NCBI GenBank assembly: GCA_022821645.1
Contig: JAJEDE010000016.1
Coordinates: 62,001 to 126,000 of the forward strand
Source: Chloroflexota bacterium
GTDB lineage: Bacteria > Chloroflexota > UBA11872
Length of the DNA stretch: 64,000 nucleotides
Direction of reading: 5' to 3'
Under the pieces are notes generated by a model. That model searched no databases. It was not told the origin of the DNA and saw nothing but the letters and a program-made list of their open reading frames with translations. The position numbers and the translations under genes are program-made. Shown one piece after another: positions 1-9,700 of this stretch (its first letter is position 1; each line of letters opens with the position of its first letter).

Positions 1-963
1 GGATTGGAGGAGGGCGTCGAGGGCGCCGATGATCTGGAGGTTTTGGGGGCCGCTGGTTTCGGGTTCGGGGCCGCCGTTGATCCAGGTGCCCCAGCTGCGC
101 ATGACGATGACGTCGAGGGGCGGGCGTTCGGGGCCGCCGTCGATTGGGACGCTCTCAAGCTCGCCGGAGCCGGCGAGGATTCCTTCGACGCCGCCGAAGC
201 CGTGGGTGTTGCGGTAGACGAGGGCGTCTTTGCTGCATTCGATGCGGAATTCGTGGGCGCCCTGGCGGGAATCGGACGTGGAGACCATGGCGACGCGGGC
301 GCCGCTCTCAAACGTGAGTTCGGCGGTGGCCGTTGACTCGCGGCGCCAGGTGGTGGCGGGCGGGCGGAAGCTGTGGCCGGCGACTGCAACGATGGGCTGG
401 CCCATCATGGAGATGACGGAGTCGATTTCGTGGACTGTCATTTGCCAGAGCTGGGAGTGCTCGGAGTCGGGGTATTCACCGCCACGGGGCTTGTAGGTGA
501 CCATGTGGCCGACCTGGGGTTCGCCGTGGACGCGTTCGGCAATGAGCCGCCGCATGGTGCGCTGGCCGGGCATGTAGCGCCATTGCTGGTTGACGACGAC
601 TTTGAGGCCGGCTGCGTCGGCTTTGTCCTGCAGGGTTTTGGCGGCGGGCAGGGTGAGGGTGTAGGGCTTTTCGACAAGGACGTGTTTGCCGGCATCGAGG
701 GCCTGGCCAACGAGGAGTTCGTGGGTGCGGGCCCAGGTGGCGACGACGACGGCGTCGACGTCTCCCTGATCGAGGGTTTTATCAAGGGAGTCTGAGGCGA
801 GGCTTCTGGGGAGGCCGGCTTCGTCGATGCGTTCGTGGAGGAGGGGGAGGTTGAGGTCGACCCAGGCGACGAGTTGGAACATTTCGGGCAGGGCCTGGAT
901 AGCGTTGAGTTGGGCGCGGCCGCGGCCGGCGCCAACGATGGCGACTCTTATTGGATTTGCCAT
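1..963 (-). CDS. Gfo/Idh/MocA family oxidoreductase (3' end off window)
   Basis: NAD(P)-dependent sugar or cyclitol dehydrogenase-like protein. The minus frame opens at the ATG at 961-963 and stays open to the window edge, giving 321 codons without a stop. The N-terminus reads MANPIRVAIVGAGRGRAQ, a Rossmann GxGxxR dinucleotide motif. Around residue 95 is the family signature EKPYTL, whose lysine lies near the substrate, and near residue 150 is an HEID segment typical of the second domain. The C-terminus is missing because the window ends. Substrate cannot be told from sequence; the family oxidises or epimerises many sugars. A second member lies at 41925-42902. Family assignment is firm, substrate unknown. 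Confidence 0.9.
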   Translation of the reverse strand, partial: MANPIRVAIVGAGRGRAQLNAIQALPEMFQLVAWVDLNLPLLHERIDEAGLPRSLASDSLDKTLDQGDVDAVVVATWARTHELLVGQALDAGKHVLVEKPYTLTLPAAKTLQDKADAAGLKVVVNQQWRYMPGQRTMRRLIAERVHGEPQVGHMVTYKPRGGEYPDSEHSQLWQMTVHEIDSVISMMGQPIVAVAGHSFRPPATTWRRESTATAELTFESGARVAMVSTSDSRQGAHEFRIECSKDALVYRNTHGFGGVEGILAGSGELESVPIDGGPERPPLDVIVMRSWGTWINGGPEPETSGPQNLQIIGALDALLQS

Positions 964-1063
964 GCGTTTTTTCTCCCTGCGCTGATTCTGGGGCCGGCCG
1001 TCCGTGCTTTGGCCGGAGGCATTCTCGCAGGTTAGATGGGATGGTGTTGGCGGGGCTTGGGCG

Positions 1064-1140
1064 CCCGGAACACCTCTCGCCGAATGCCGGCGGGGACGCC
1101 GGAGTCTGCCTCTGCTTTTGGAGAGGGTGAAGAGCGGCGG
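1064..1140. repeat. Interspersed repeat copy (hairpin plus GAGAGGGTGAAGAGCGG tail)
   Basis: This stretch shares its layout with 49383-49452 and 51345-51432: a CCGAATGCCG-type half, a short inverted half, TCTGCCTCT, then GAGAGGGTGAAGAGCGGCGG. It lies in the gap between the divergent dehydrogenase and lipoprotein genes and codes for nothing recognisable. It is a probable non-autonomous repetitive extragenic element. Confidence 0.6.
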
Positions 1141-1248
1141 ATCCGACGCGGCGCGTGTAACACCGGTGGTTGCTGGCGGCGAGGGTGATGCGGCCAGGTC
1201 TGACGTGGGGCGGGGCCCCGGGTTGGTGGGGGCGCGTACGATGGCGGT

Positions 1249-3180
1249 ATGCCCCTGAGATGCTGCCTGCCGACGCGTGCCCCGCGAGGGATGCCGTACC
1301 TTGCGCGGCTGGGCGCCGTGACGGCGCTGCTGGGCTTGATGCTGGGCGGATGCGAGGCGGAACCGACGTCGCGGGTACCGACACCCTCAGCGATCGAGGC
1401 AGAGGTGATGCAGGCGGCGCAGGTAGCACCACCGAGTCCGGCGGCCGCCGAGAGTGAAACGGTCGAGCCCGCGCGACGCGATACCGTGCCACCAGCGCCC
1501 CGAGAACCAGCCCAGCCAGGCTCGCGACCGGCTACCGCGGCTCCGGTTGCGACGGCGACGCCGAGCCCGACGCCCGCGCCGCGACCGGAGCCGCTGGACG
1601 ACTCGGCGATCAGCGAGCGACTGGAGGAGGCCGCGGACCTAATCGAAAGTGTGACGGGGTCGCCGGCGGCGGTGCGGGCAGGCGCGGATTTGCGGGCGCC
1701 GCTGGAGGGGGCGGTGCTGGCGTTTCTGGATCGATACGGGGCCGATCCGGAGGCGGCGGCGCAGTTGGACTCCGCGATCGGGCAACTGCCGCCGCTGGTG
1801 TATGACGTGGATCCCCAGGGCGCGCGGATTGCGGCGGCGGACGTGGACGGGGATGGGGCGAATGAGCTGATCGCGGCGTGGCACATCCTTGGGTTACGGC
1901 CGGTTTGGTTCGATGAGGTGGAGGGTGGATTCGCCGCGAAGGCGTTTCCGGTAGGCGGGTCGGTGGAGACTGCGCCAGGTATGGCGGTGGTGCATTCGTC
2001 GGCGGATCTGACTGAGGATGGAATTGCCGACGTGGTACTTGTGACGACTATGCCGGGGACGAGTACGCAGACCGAGAGGGTGCGGGTGTACCGGTGGAAC
2101 GGCGAGGCGCCGCGGCGGGTTTTTGACGTGCCGGTGGTGTTGGGGGCAGGGCCGGCGGGTTGGAGCCTGCGTGACGGGGCGTCGCCTGGTGAGATCGAGA
2201 CGATGTGCCCGGCGCTGGGGCATTTCGACGCACCGCTGCTGCCGCATCCAGGGCTGCGCCGGACGTTTGCCTGGGGCGGGCAGTTTTTCGAAGACGTGGG
2301 AAGGCGATTGGAGCCGCCGGTGTCGCGGCAGGATCAGATCAACCGCGCGGAGGCGGCGTTCTGGGCGGGTGAGTACGAGACGGCGGCGGCGGGGTATCGG
2401 GAGGTCATCGAGCGTCCCGTTGACGGTGGGAACGCGACGGAATCTCAGCCGGATTGGGAGGGCCTGGCGCTTGTGCGACTGGCGCAGATCGGGCTGCTGG
2501 GGGGCGAGGCCTTCAATCCGGCGCGGCTGCAGGCGGCATTTGAGCGGGGCGGGGAGATTGGGCTAGTTGCTGGCGCGATGCAGGAGGCGGTGGCGACGCC
2601 GGACCCGCTGCGGACGTTTGCGTCGCTGCAGCAGCTGGACCTGACGAGCGACCCGCCGCCGGGCAGGTATGGGTCGATCGATTTTCCGATGGAGCCTGGG
2701 CTGGTGCTGGCGCTGGGGAAGGCGCTGGAGATCGGGCTGCGGGGGCTGGGGGGCGATGAGCTCTCGGAGGCGGCGATCACTGGCGGACTGTCAGCGCGAG
2801 GCGTGGAGGTGCGACGGGCGACGGTGGGCGACCTGAATAGCGACGGCGCGCTGGAGGCGGTGGTGTCGCTGGTGCGGCACAGCACGCGGGTGGTTGGGCC
2901 GCCGGTGAACGAGTTCTGGTTCGTGTATCGGCACGGTACGCGCTGGGTGGCGCAACCGGTGGGGCCGGTGAGTGACAACGCGTACCCGAATGGCGTTCGA
3001 TCGGTGAGCCAGGGGCGGGCGGTGTTTGTGATGACCGACTCGTCAGCGGGGATTGAGGGCTATCTGAGCTTTGATGGGCGGCGGATGGAGCGATGGGACG
3101 AACTGCCGACGCTGGAGGATTTGTATCCGGTGAATCCGTTTGATGGGCGGGGGATTCGGAGTTGCGAGGTTTCGGCGTAA
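1249..3180 (+). CDS. Secreted lipoprotein with VCBS/FG-GAP-like repeats, function unknown
   Basis: A 643-residue predicted exported lipoprotein. A hydrophobic segment ends in a lipobox (LGLMLGGC), so the mature protein would start at Cys35, or Cys21 if the ATG at 1291 is used. Next comes a Pro/Ala/Thr-rich linker to about residue 110. Two acidic loops, DVDGDGANELIAAW near residue 195 and DLNSDGALEAVVSL near residue 530, match the calcium-binding loop of FG-GAP/VCBS beta-propeller repeats. An Ala-rich helical stretch around residues 365-440 could be TPR-like. No enzyme motif is visible. It probably sits on the outer face of the membrane as a binding or scaffold protein. The start is uncertain between 1249 and 1291; gene reality is well supported by length and signal sequence. 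Confidence 0.75.
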   Translation: MPLRCCLPTRAPRGMPYLARLGAVTALLGLMLGGCEAEPTSRVPTPSAIEAEVMQAAQVAPPSPAAAESETVEPARRDTVPPAPREPAQPGSRPATAAPVATATPSPTPAPRPEPLDDSAISERLEEAADLIESVTGSPAAVRAGADLRAPLEGAVLAFLDRYGADPEAAAQLDSAIGQLPPLVYDVDPQGARIAAADVDGDGANELIAAWHILGLRPVWFDEVEGGFAAKAFPVGGSVETAPGMAVVHSSADLTEDGIADVVLVTTMPGTSTQTERVRVYRWNGEAPRRVFDVPVVLGAGPAGWSLRDGASPGEIETMCPALGHFDAPLLPHPGLRRTFAWGGQFFEDVGRRLEPPVSRQDQINRAEAAFWAGEYETAAAGYREVIERPVDGGNATESQPDWEGLALVRLAQIGLLGGEAFNPARLQAAFERGGEIGLVAGAMQEAVATPDPLRTFASLQQLDLTSDPPPGRYGSIDFPMEPGLVLALGKALEIGLRGLGGDELSEAAITGGLSARGVEVRRATVGDLNSDGALEAVVSLVRHSTRVVGPPVNEFWFVYRHGTRWVAQPVGPVSDNAYPNGVRSVSQGRAVFVMTDSSAGIEGYLSFDGRRMERWDELPTLEDLYPVNPFDGRGIRSCEVSA

Positions 3181-3200
3181 GTCGGCGGGCGGGTGGTGGG

Positions 3201-3341
3201 TTAGAGGTTGGCCAGGAGGATTGCGGTGGCGATGCTGATGACGGCGGTGAGGAAGGCAGTGGCGGCGACCAGCATTAGGCCTATGAACAAATACAGCCGC
3301 TGTTCAAAGGCTCGCATGTCAGCGATCAACTCCGACATCAT
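3201..3341 (-). CDS. Membrane tail of a split DUF1640-like protein
   Basis: A 46-residue frame, beginning MMSELIADMRAFEQRLYLF and ending in a single hydrophobic helix of about 23 residues. It lies in the same reading frame as the gene immediately upstream, separated only by a TAG at 3345-3347 and one serine codon. Helical charged segment followed by a C-terminal membrane anchor is the usual end of DUF1640 (CCDC90-like) coiled-coil proteins. The piece is therefore best read as the C-terminal part of the protein that starts at 3581. It could be translated independently from either of the two adjacent ATG codons. Confidence 0.5.
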   Translation of the reverse strand: MMSELIADMRAFEQRLYLFIGLMLVAATAFLTAVISIATAILLANL

Positions 3342-3344
3342 GCT

Positions 3345-3581
3345 CTAGTTCGAGGCGCGGATCGGTCTGGTGTCCAGGTGGGTCGTGCCGCCCCGACGCA
3401 GGAGCGCCCGCCCTTCGCCGCGCAGCACTGTGATGCCCTGAGCGAGATCGGTCTTGGTGGCCAGGCGTTCGGTGAAGACTTCGGCGAAGGTTGACGCGAG
3501 GACGGCGGCCTGCTTCTCGTCGAAGCCGGCTTCGTCCTGGAGGCGGCGGGCTGCCTTGAGAGTGTCGAAGGTCACGGCCAT
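3345..3581 (-). CDS. DUF1640-like coiled-coil protein, N-terminal part (in-frame stop)
   Basis: A 78-residue frame starting MAVTFDTLKAARRLQDEAGF, then a helical region with ATKTDLA. This is the characteristic start of bacterial DUF1640/CCDC90-family proteins, which are usually about 100-130 residues with a coiled coil and one C-terminal membrane helix. Here the coiled-coil part runs into THLDTRPIRASN and a TAG stop. The expected membrane helix follows in the same frame at 3201-3341. Either a nonsense mutation or a sequence error has split the gene, or the coiled coil is now made without its anchor. Function of the family in bacteria is unknown. It lies downstream of the formate dehydrogenase gene on the same strand. 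Confidence 0.65.
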   Translation of the reverse strand: MAVTFDTLKAARRLQDEAGFDEKQAAVLASTFAEVFTERLATKTDLAQGITVLRGEGRALLRRGGTTHLDTRPIRASN

Positions 3582-3639
3582 ACAGTCACTCTAGCGCTCC
3601 CCGGCAATCGGCCCACCGACCCCGGACGGCATTCGCGGT

Positions 3640-6435
3640 CTACGCGTTTGCGCTCGACAGGGAGGGGGATTGGCGGCTGGCGTGGGTTTCGAGGGAGTCG
3701 ATGCGGCAGGCGCAGATCTTGTATTCGGGGATCTTGGAGATTGGGTCGAGGACGTTGATGGTGAGGAGGTTGGCGGCGGCTTCGGCGAAGTGCCAGCTCA
3801 TGTAGACGGTGCCGGGAGCAACGCGGCGGGTGATCCAGGCGCGGGCTTCCACGGCGCCGCGACGGGTGCTGACGCGCACGAGGCCGCTCTTGGGGATGCC
3901 GAGGCGGTCGGCGTCTTCGGGTGAGATTTCGATGAGGGGTTCGGGGTAGGCCTCGTCGAGGCGTGAGCGGCGGGTCATGGCGCCGGTGTGCCAGTGATAG
4001 AGGACGCGGCCGGTGTTGAAGATGAAGGGGTAGTTGCGGTCGGGGACTTCCACGTTCTCGCGCCAGTGGACGGCGTGCATGGAGGCCTTGCCGTCGGCCG
4101 TGGGGAAGCGGTCGCCAAATAGCCAGAGGGCGCCGGGGTCCTCGGGAGTGAGGCAGGGCCAGCGGAGACCGCCTTCGCGGTCCAGGCGCTCGTGACTGAG
4201 GCCGGCGTGGCTGGGGGTGACGCGGGCGATTTCGTCGAAGATCTGGGACGGGGTGTCGAGGCCGAGGTGGCGGCCCATGCGGCGGGCGAGGTCGGCGATG
4301 ATTTCCCAGTCTTCGCGGGCCTCGCCGGGCCGGGGGAGGATGGGCCGGACGCGCTGGACGCGGCGATCGGTGTTGGTGTAGGTGCCGTCCTTTTCGGCCC
4401 AACTGGAGGCGGGGAGGACGACGTCGGCGATTTCGGCGGTTTCGGTCATGAAGATGTCCTGGACGACCAGGAAGTCCAGGTGGCGGAAGTGGCGGCGAGA
4501 GGCGTGGAGGTCGGGGTCGGCCATGAGCGGGTTCTCGCCCATGATGTACATGCCGCGAACGTCGCCGGCACCGGCGGCCTGGCCGATTTCGATGGTGGTG
4601 AGGCCCTGCCTGACGGGTAGTTTGGCGTCCCATTGCTCCTCGAAGTAGGCGCGGAAGGTCTCGTCTTCGACGGAGCGGTAGTCGGTGAAGTACATGGGGA
4701 TAGCGCCGACATCGCTGGTGCCCTGGACGTTGTTCTGGCCGCGCAGGGGGTTGAGGCCGGTGCCGCGGCGGCCGACGTTGCCGGTGGCGAGGGCGAGGTT
4801 GATGAGGGTGAGGCAGGCCTCGGTGCCGTGGGTGTGCTCGGAGATGCCGAGACCCCAGTAGAAGGCGGTCTTGTCGGCCTTGCCGATGATGTGGGCAGCG
4901 CGTTCGAGGGTGGCCGGGGGAATGCCGGTCAGGGCTTCCTGGCGTTCGGGGGTCCAGTGCTGGACGGCAGCGGCGACGGACTGGAAGTTCCTGACGCGGT
5001 TGGCGACGAATTCTTCGTTGACCAGACCGTCGCGGATGATGACGTGGAGCAGCGCGTTGTACATGGAGACGTCCGCGCCGGTTCGGCATTGGAGGTGGAC
5101 GTCGGCCCAGCGGGTGAGTTCGATGGCACGGGGGTCGGCGACGATGAGCTTCGCGCCGTTGCGAACGGCGGCCTTCATCTTGAGGGCGGTGATGGGGTGG
5201 GTTTCAGTGGTGTTGGAGCCGGTGACGTAGATGACGTCGTTTTCGGCGATCTCGTCCAGCGAGTTGGTAAAGGCGCCGGTGCCGATGCTCAAGCCAAGGG
5301 CGGCGACGGAGGAGGCGTGGCAGAGGCGGGTGCAGTTATCGATGTTATTGGTGCCCAGGACGACGCGGGTGAATTTCTGGAGGAGGTAGTTGTCCTCGTT
5401 GAGGCACTTGGAGGAGCCGTAGACGGCGAGGGCGTCGGAACCGTGGGTGTCGCGGATTTCGGTCAAACGGCGGGCAACGTGGTTGAGGGCTTCGTCCCAG
5501 GTGGCGCGGCGCCAGCGGCCGGCGCCGCGCTCGCCGGTGCGGATGAGGGGGTGGGTCAAGCGGTCGCCGCTCTGGGCGTAGTCCCAGCCGAAGCGGCCCT
5601 TGACGCAGAGCCAGCCCTGGTTCACGGGGTGGTCTTCGGGAGACATCGCATGGGTGATCTGGCCGCCGCGGACGTGGACTTCGAGCCCGCAGCCGACGCC
5701 GCAGAAGGAGCAGGTGGTCTCGACCACACGGTCGTCCTTGACGATGCCCTGCTTTTCGAGCTCCCACTGGGCGCGGCTCTTGAGGGCGCCGGAGGGGCAG
5801 ACCTGCACGCAATTGCCGCAGTAGACGCAGGTGGTGTCCATGATCCCGTCGTACTCGCGGGTGGAGATGCGGACGTGGAAGCCGCGTTCGCCGGGCTCGA
5901 TGGCGTAGGTGAGCTGGACTTCGTCGCCGCAGACGTCGACGCAGCGCCAGCACATGACGCACTTGGCGTAGTCGCGGATGTAGTAGGGGTTGTCGTCGAT
6001 GACGGGCAGGTCGGCGCGGGAGGACTGACCGTTGGGCTGGACGTTGTATTCGGTGAGGAGCCCTGCGAGATCGGGGGCTTCGCTGAGGTCGACGCCGGAG
6101 AGGAGGGCCTTCAGGGAGCCCTTGCGGGAGCGGCGGACGCCTTCGCTGTCGGTGAAGAGGTTTTGGCCCGGTTCGACGAGGGCGCGGCAGGCGGAGAGGA
6201 GCTTGGTCTCGCCGGTGAGGGAGGCGTCAGCGGGTGGTGGTCCGGCGTCGGGGTCGGCGGCCTGTTCGACCAGGCAGAGACGGCAGTTGGCGGAGGCGGT
6301 GATGTTGGGGTGGTAGCAGAGGGTGGGAACGTCGATCCCGAGCTCGGCGGCGGCCTGGAGGATGGAGGCGCCGGCCGGCACGGTGATAGGACGACCATCG
6401 ATGGTGAGCGTTACCGCGTCGACCGCCGTCGCCAT
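3640..6435 (-). CDS. fdhA: Formate dehydrogenase alpha subunit, Cys-type, molybdopterin
   Basis: Molybdenum/tungsten bis-MGD enzyme of 931 residues that oxidises formate to CO2. Domains in order are: an N-terminal [2Fe-2S] ferredoxin fold (C40, C51, C54, C83); two [4Fe-4S] sites (C159/C162/C165/C169 and C203/C206/C209/C213); the catalytic-domain [4Fe-4S] site (C242/C245/C249 and C277); the molybdopterin oxidoreductase core; and a C-terminal MGD-binding domain. The active-site position is Cys372 in the context DNCTRLCHASSVA, so this is the cysteine rather than selenocysteine type. The His/Cys-ligated [4Fe-4S] motif that usually follows the [2Fe-2S] domain in NuoG/FdsA-like proteins is not visible. 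No diaphorase (FdsB/FdsG) or accessory FdhD gene is adjacent, so the electron acceptor is unknown. Confidence 0.93.
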   Translation of the reverse strand: MATAVDAVTLTIDGRPITVPAGASILQAAAELGIDVPTLCYHPNITASANCRLCLVEQAADPDAGPPPADASLTGETKLLSACRALVEPGQNLFTDSEGVRRSRKGSLKALLSGVDLSEAPDLAGLLTEYNVQPNGQSSRADLPVIDDNPYYIRDYAKCVMCWRCVDVCGDEVQLTYAIEPGERGFHVRISTREYDGIMDTTCVYCGNCVQVCPSGALKSRAQWELEKQGIVKDDRVVETTCSFCGVGCGLEVHVRGGQITHAMSPEDHPVNQGWLCVKGRFGWDYAQSGDRLTHPLIRTGERGAGRWRRATWDEALNHVARRLTEIRDTHGSDALAVYGSSKCLNEDNYLLQKFTRVVLGTNNIDNCTRLCHASSVAALGLSIGTGAFTNSLDEIAENDVIYVTGSNTTETHPITALKMKAAVRNGAKLIVADPRAIELTRWADVHLQCRTGADVSMYNALLHVIIRDGLVNEEFVANRVRNFQSVAAAVQHWTPERQEALTGIPPATLERAAHIIGKADKTAFYWGLGISEHTHGTEACLTLINLALATGNVGRRGTGLNPLRGQNNVQGTSDVGAIPMYFTDYRSVEDETFRAYFEEQWDAKLPVRQGLTTIEIGQAAGAGDVRGMYIMGENPLMADPDLHASRRHFRHLDFLVVQDIFMTETAEIADVVLPASSWAEKDGTYTNTDRRVQRVRPILPRPGEAREDWEIIADLARRMGRHLGLDTPSQIFDEIARVTPSHAGLSHERLDREGGLRWPCLTPEDPGALWLFGDRFPTADGKASMHAVHWRENVEVPDRNYPFIFNTGRVLYHWHTGAMTRRSRLDEAYPEPLIEISPEDADRLGIPKSGLVRVSTRRGAVEARAWITRRVAPGTVYMSWHFAEAAANLLTINVLDPISKIPEYKICACRIDSLETHASRQSPSLSSANA

Positions 6436-6466
6436 GCAGAATCGCCCGCTGCTTTTGGGGAGCCGA

Positions 6467-6790
6467 CTAGCCTACGTTACCGGGCTGATCGGGCGGGTCA
6501 GGGCTTCTGTTGGGCGGTCGCTGGTCGCGGTTACCGGGAGGCGCTGGACCGCCCGAGCCGACGTTCTCGCCCTCGTGGAAGATGAGCCAGAAGATGTAGC
6601 CCATCCAAATCAGGGCCAGCAGGACCACGGGGATCACGACGACGACGAGGATAAAGCCGGGGTCGGTTTGTGCTCCGGTGGGCGTTGGATTGGCGGTTGG
6701 ACTGGCGGGCGGGTTGAGGGCCAAGACGGAAGGTGTCGCGACCAAGAGAATCGCAGCGCCGATAAGGGGGGCCAGCTTACGGCGCGGCAT
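6467..6790 (-). CDS. Small membrane protein with signal peptide
   Basis: A 107-residue protein. It has an N-terminal signal-like helix (MPRRKLAPLIGAAILLVA), a Pro/Thr-rich spacer, one strongly hydrophobic helix (FILVVVVIPVVLLALIWMGY) and a basic/Pro-rich cytoplasmic tail. Its ATG lies one base beyond the stop of the large membrane protein gene upstream, which suggests translational coupling. A shorter relative with the same plan (Ala/Pro/Thr spacer plus a helix with IVWLGFVAW) is at 10004-10189, on the far side of that large gene. Probably a partner of the 1026-residue protein; no known family recognised. Confidence 0.7.
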   Translation of the reverse strand: MPRRKLAPLIGAAILLVATPSVLALNPPASPTANPTPTGAQTDPGFILVVVVIPVVLLALIWMGYIFWLIFHEGENVGSGGPAPPGNRDQRPPNRSPDPPDQPGNVG

Positions 6791-6791
6791 T

Positions 6792-9700
6792 TCAGGGTGA
6801 GGGTTCAGGATCTTCGGGCCAGGGGGTGAGGTCGATTTCCCAGCCGATGATGCCGGTGTATTTGAACCATCGGCTCGGGCCGCCGATTTCGCGGTGTTCG
6901 ATGTTGACGATGCCTGAGAACACCTCGGATGACGTGCCGGATTCGTGGACCTCGATTCGCACCAGGGGAATGACCTGCTGGATCCAAAGGCTGGCGGACT
7001 CCGGATGGAATCGTGCGACGTTGAGCGCCAGGAGGTAGGACAGGCCGGGCACGACTTCCGACGATTGCACACCGGGGGCCCCGTTGATTGTGAGGGTCCG
7101 CGGGTCGAACTCGATCCGAGCCATCTGGGTATCGAGAGCCAGGGTAAGGGGAGCAGACCACCACCAGACTGAATCGCGCGGGTCGGTTTCGACCGGAACC
7201 ACGCCGGAGGGTCCGGCCCGATAGAGCCGAAACTCGGTGCCCGAGGTAATCGGAAGTCGGTGGGGATTCCGGTACCAGAGATTAACGACGGCGCGATCGC
7301 CATCACTGCCGCCGTCGAAGCCCAGGCCCGCGACTCGCGCCTGAGGCTTGTCGTCGGGCGCGGGCACTGCAGGCCGCAGCTGAGCAAAGGGCGCCACGGA
7401 GGCATGGGCTGAGATAGCCAGCTTCCGGCAATCGCGCACGGGCAGGTCGGCGACCTGCGGAGCACCGGTCAACTCGGTATCAGCCAGTCCCGCGGTTACC
7501 GCCGTGCCCGGCTCGCCAAGCAACCGAATTTCCAACTGCCCATCCCCTGAGGACTCGCAGACCTGGCGGAGGGGCACGGGGAGGTCGGCGAAGTCCGATC
7601 CGACGCGCCAGACGGGCGACCATGCCGAGGCGAGGTCGTAGACCCGCATGCCGTAGCCGGCCCAGATGGCATCGTCGCGTCTCAGATCGAGGGCGGTGGG
7701 TTCGACGTGGTCGAGCAGAGCTACGAGGCCATCGTTCGGCGTATTGATGATCGAGTCATAGCGTGGGATTCGAGTCGCTCGGTCCAAGAATGACCCCGGT
7801 GCGTACAGGTCTCCGTGATCGATCAAGGCAAGAAGCAGCATTGAGCGCTGATGCCCCGTGAGACCACTCAGGACGTAAACGTTCGAGTCCTTCGGCGCGA
7901 CGTCTCTTAGGCGTCGGTAGCTTGACTTTGAAACTTCCCTCGTTCCAGCACCCGGCATTACCTCGAATACGCGGTGCCTTTGGCCCGAGACTGAGCGCAA
8001 GTCAGCCATCAACCTGAAGTGCGCCGGGTCGCCTAATAGTTCTCGCGCTTGCGACGTAAGTGCCTCGTCAAGACGATCGGTCATGTGCAGATGAGTGATT
8101 CCCATCTCTGGTAGGTCGTCGCGATGCAAGAACCGAAGTGCGTCCTGGTACACCGGTGTGTTTCTCGCCGACAAGATTTGCAGGCTGCGGCCTGAAGTCG
8201 GAGAGGCCACGCCGGCAGCTGAAGTCGCCACCACGGGGTAGGGTGTAAGCAGACGCGCGTCATTTGGCAATGTCCGGGCGAGCCAAGCGTAGAAGTCCCA
8301 GTTCTCGTCGAGTTCCCTTTCGAAACTCGTCTGGCCCACGTACGGGAAACCCGTGCCATGCATGACTGGCTGCTCCACTGCGAATCCCTTGGCGGTAAGG
8401 CGCGCTCCCTCAATTGCACGCGGCACCACCGTGGGCAGCACGCCGAGAAGCACGACGGCGAGGATCGCCGCGTTGCGCTGCCAGCCTCGTAGTCGCCCGG
8501 TCAGTACGGCGACACCCACAAGTGCGGCAAAGCTGGCCGTCACCGAGGCCAAGTAGAGGATTCGCGCGTCGTTGAACGACAGCGCCGACTGGAGAGCCAT
8601 TGCCTGTACCAGACCCAGAGCGCTGGCCACCGTGAGGTAGGCAAGCCCCCAGCTTCGTCGCCAGTAAGCGCTCAAGGCGCTAACAACGATCAGCGGCACG
8701 ATCCCGACTCGGGTCAGCACCGGCCCCGCGAGGCTAAGTGGTGCCAGCCTCTGCCAGTCAGGTTCAAACACGATCCGCACCATCCCCGTTGTGCCACCGC
8801 GCCGAAAAACCTCGTCGGACACGGGCCCTCCAGCCAGGGCGGCGAGAAGGGCGGCAATCGCGAGCGCAGCTGCCAATACAAGGCGATCGCGACCTCTGAT
8901 CCGAACTAGACGACCAAGGCCAACGAGTCCCAGCCCGAGGCTTGCGAACACGAGCACTGCGGCCTCGGCGAGGGCCATGACTCCTGCTGCTGCAGCGATC
9001 ACGGATGCCTGCCGCCGACCAATGCCGGCTTCCAGAGCCGCGGCCACGAGCAGCACGATGCACACAGCGAGTCCCCATGCTGGCTTATGCACCCACTCGA
9101 ACGGTACTTTCGCTCCACCGGACGCCAACCCGGCAAAGAGGACAAGAAGGCCTCCCGAATCCCCCGAAATCGCCACGTAGGGGGGCAGTCCGAGGTGAAA
9201 AGGCTGGACGACCACCCCCAGCACCGCGCCAGCTCCGATGGCCAGCGGCAATGGAGCGCCAATGTCCCAAGCCAATCCCACAGCCGCCGTTACCAGCGCG
9301 ACGACCAGGAGCGCGGTGAGTACCGCGACTGCCGTCCACGGCGGAACGGCGGCCGCGTTGACGACGCTGGCAGCCAGCAGATCCGGGCCGTAGTGATAGC
9401 CAATGCCGGCGTCCTGGCCGTAGGGCGTGACGGGCGGAAACACACCTCGGGCCATGCGAAGGGCCAGCGGGAAGTGCCAGGCCTCCTCGGCGGCGCGCAC
9501 CTGCGTGCGAGTTGCAAGTGCCAGTAGGAACACGCCAGCAGATGCGGCCAGAAGAGCCAGTGACGCCAGGGCTGTTCGGCGTGACGTGAGGTCGATTTTG
9601 CGGCCGCGCCAGGCGACGTATGCGGCGAGGGCTGATGGGGCGAGGAGGCCGAACCAGGCGCTGGGGGCGCCGGGGATGAGGTAGGCGGAGAGGTTGGTGA

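Noticed and set aside
3572..5089. Frame of 505 codons on the same strand as, but out of frame with, the formate dehydrogenase
   Set aside because: Arginine/proline-rich out-of-frame translation of the real gene.
4633..6585. Long open frame antisense to the formate dehydrogenase gene
   Set aside because: Its translation is Gly/Ala/Val-rich with no motif; long antisense frames are common in high-G+C genes. The minus strand has all the expected cluster and cofactor motifs.
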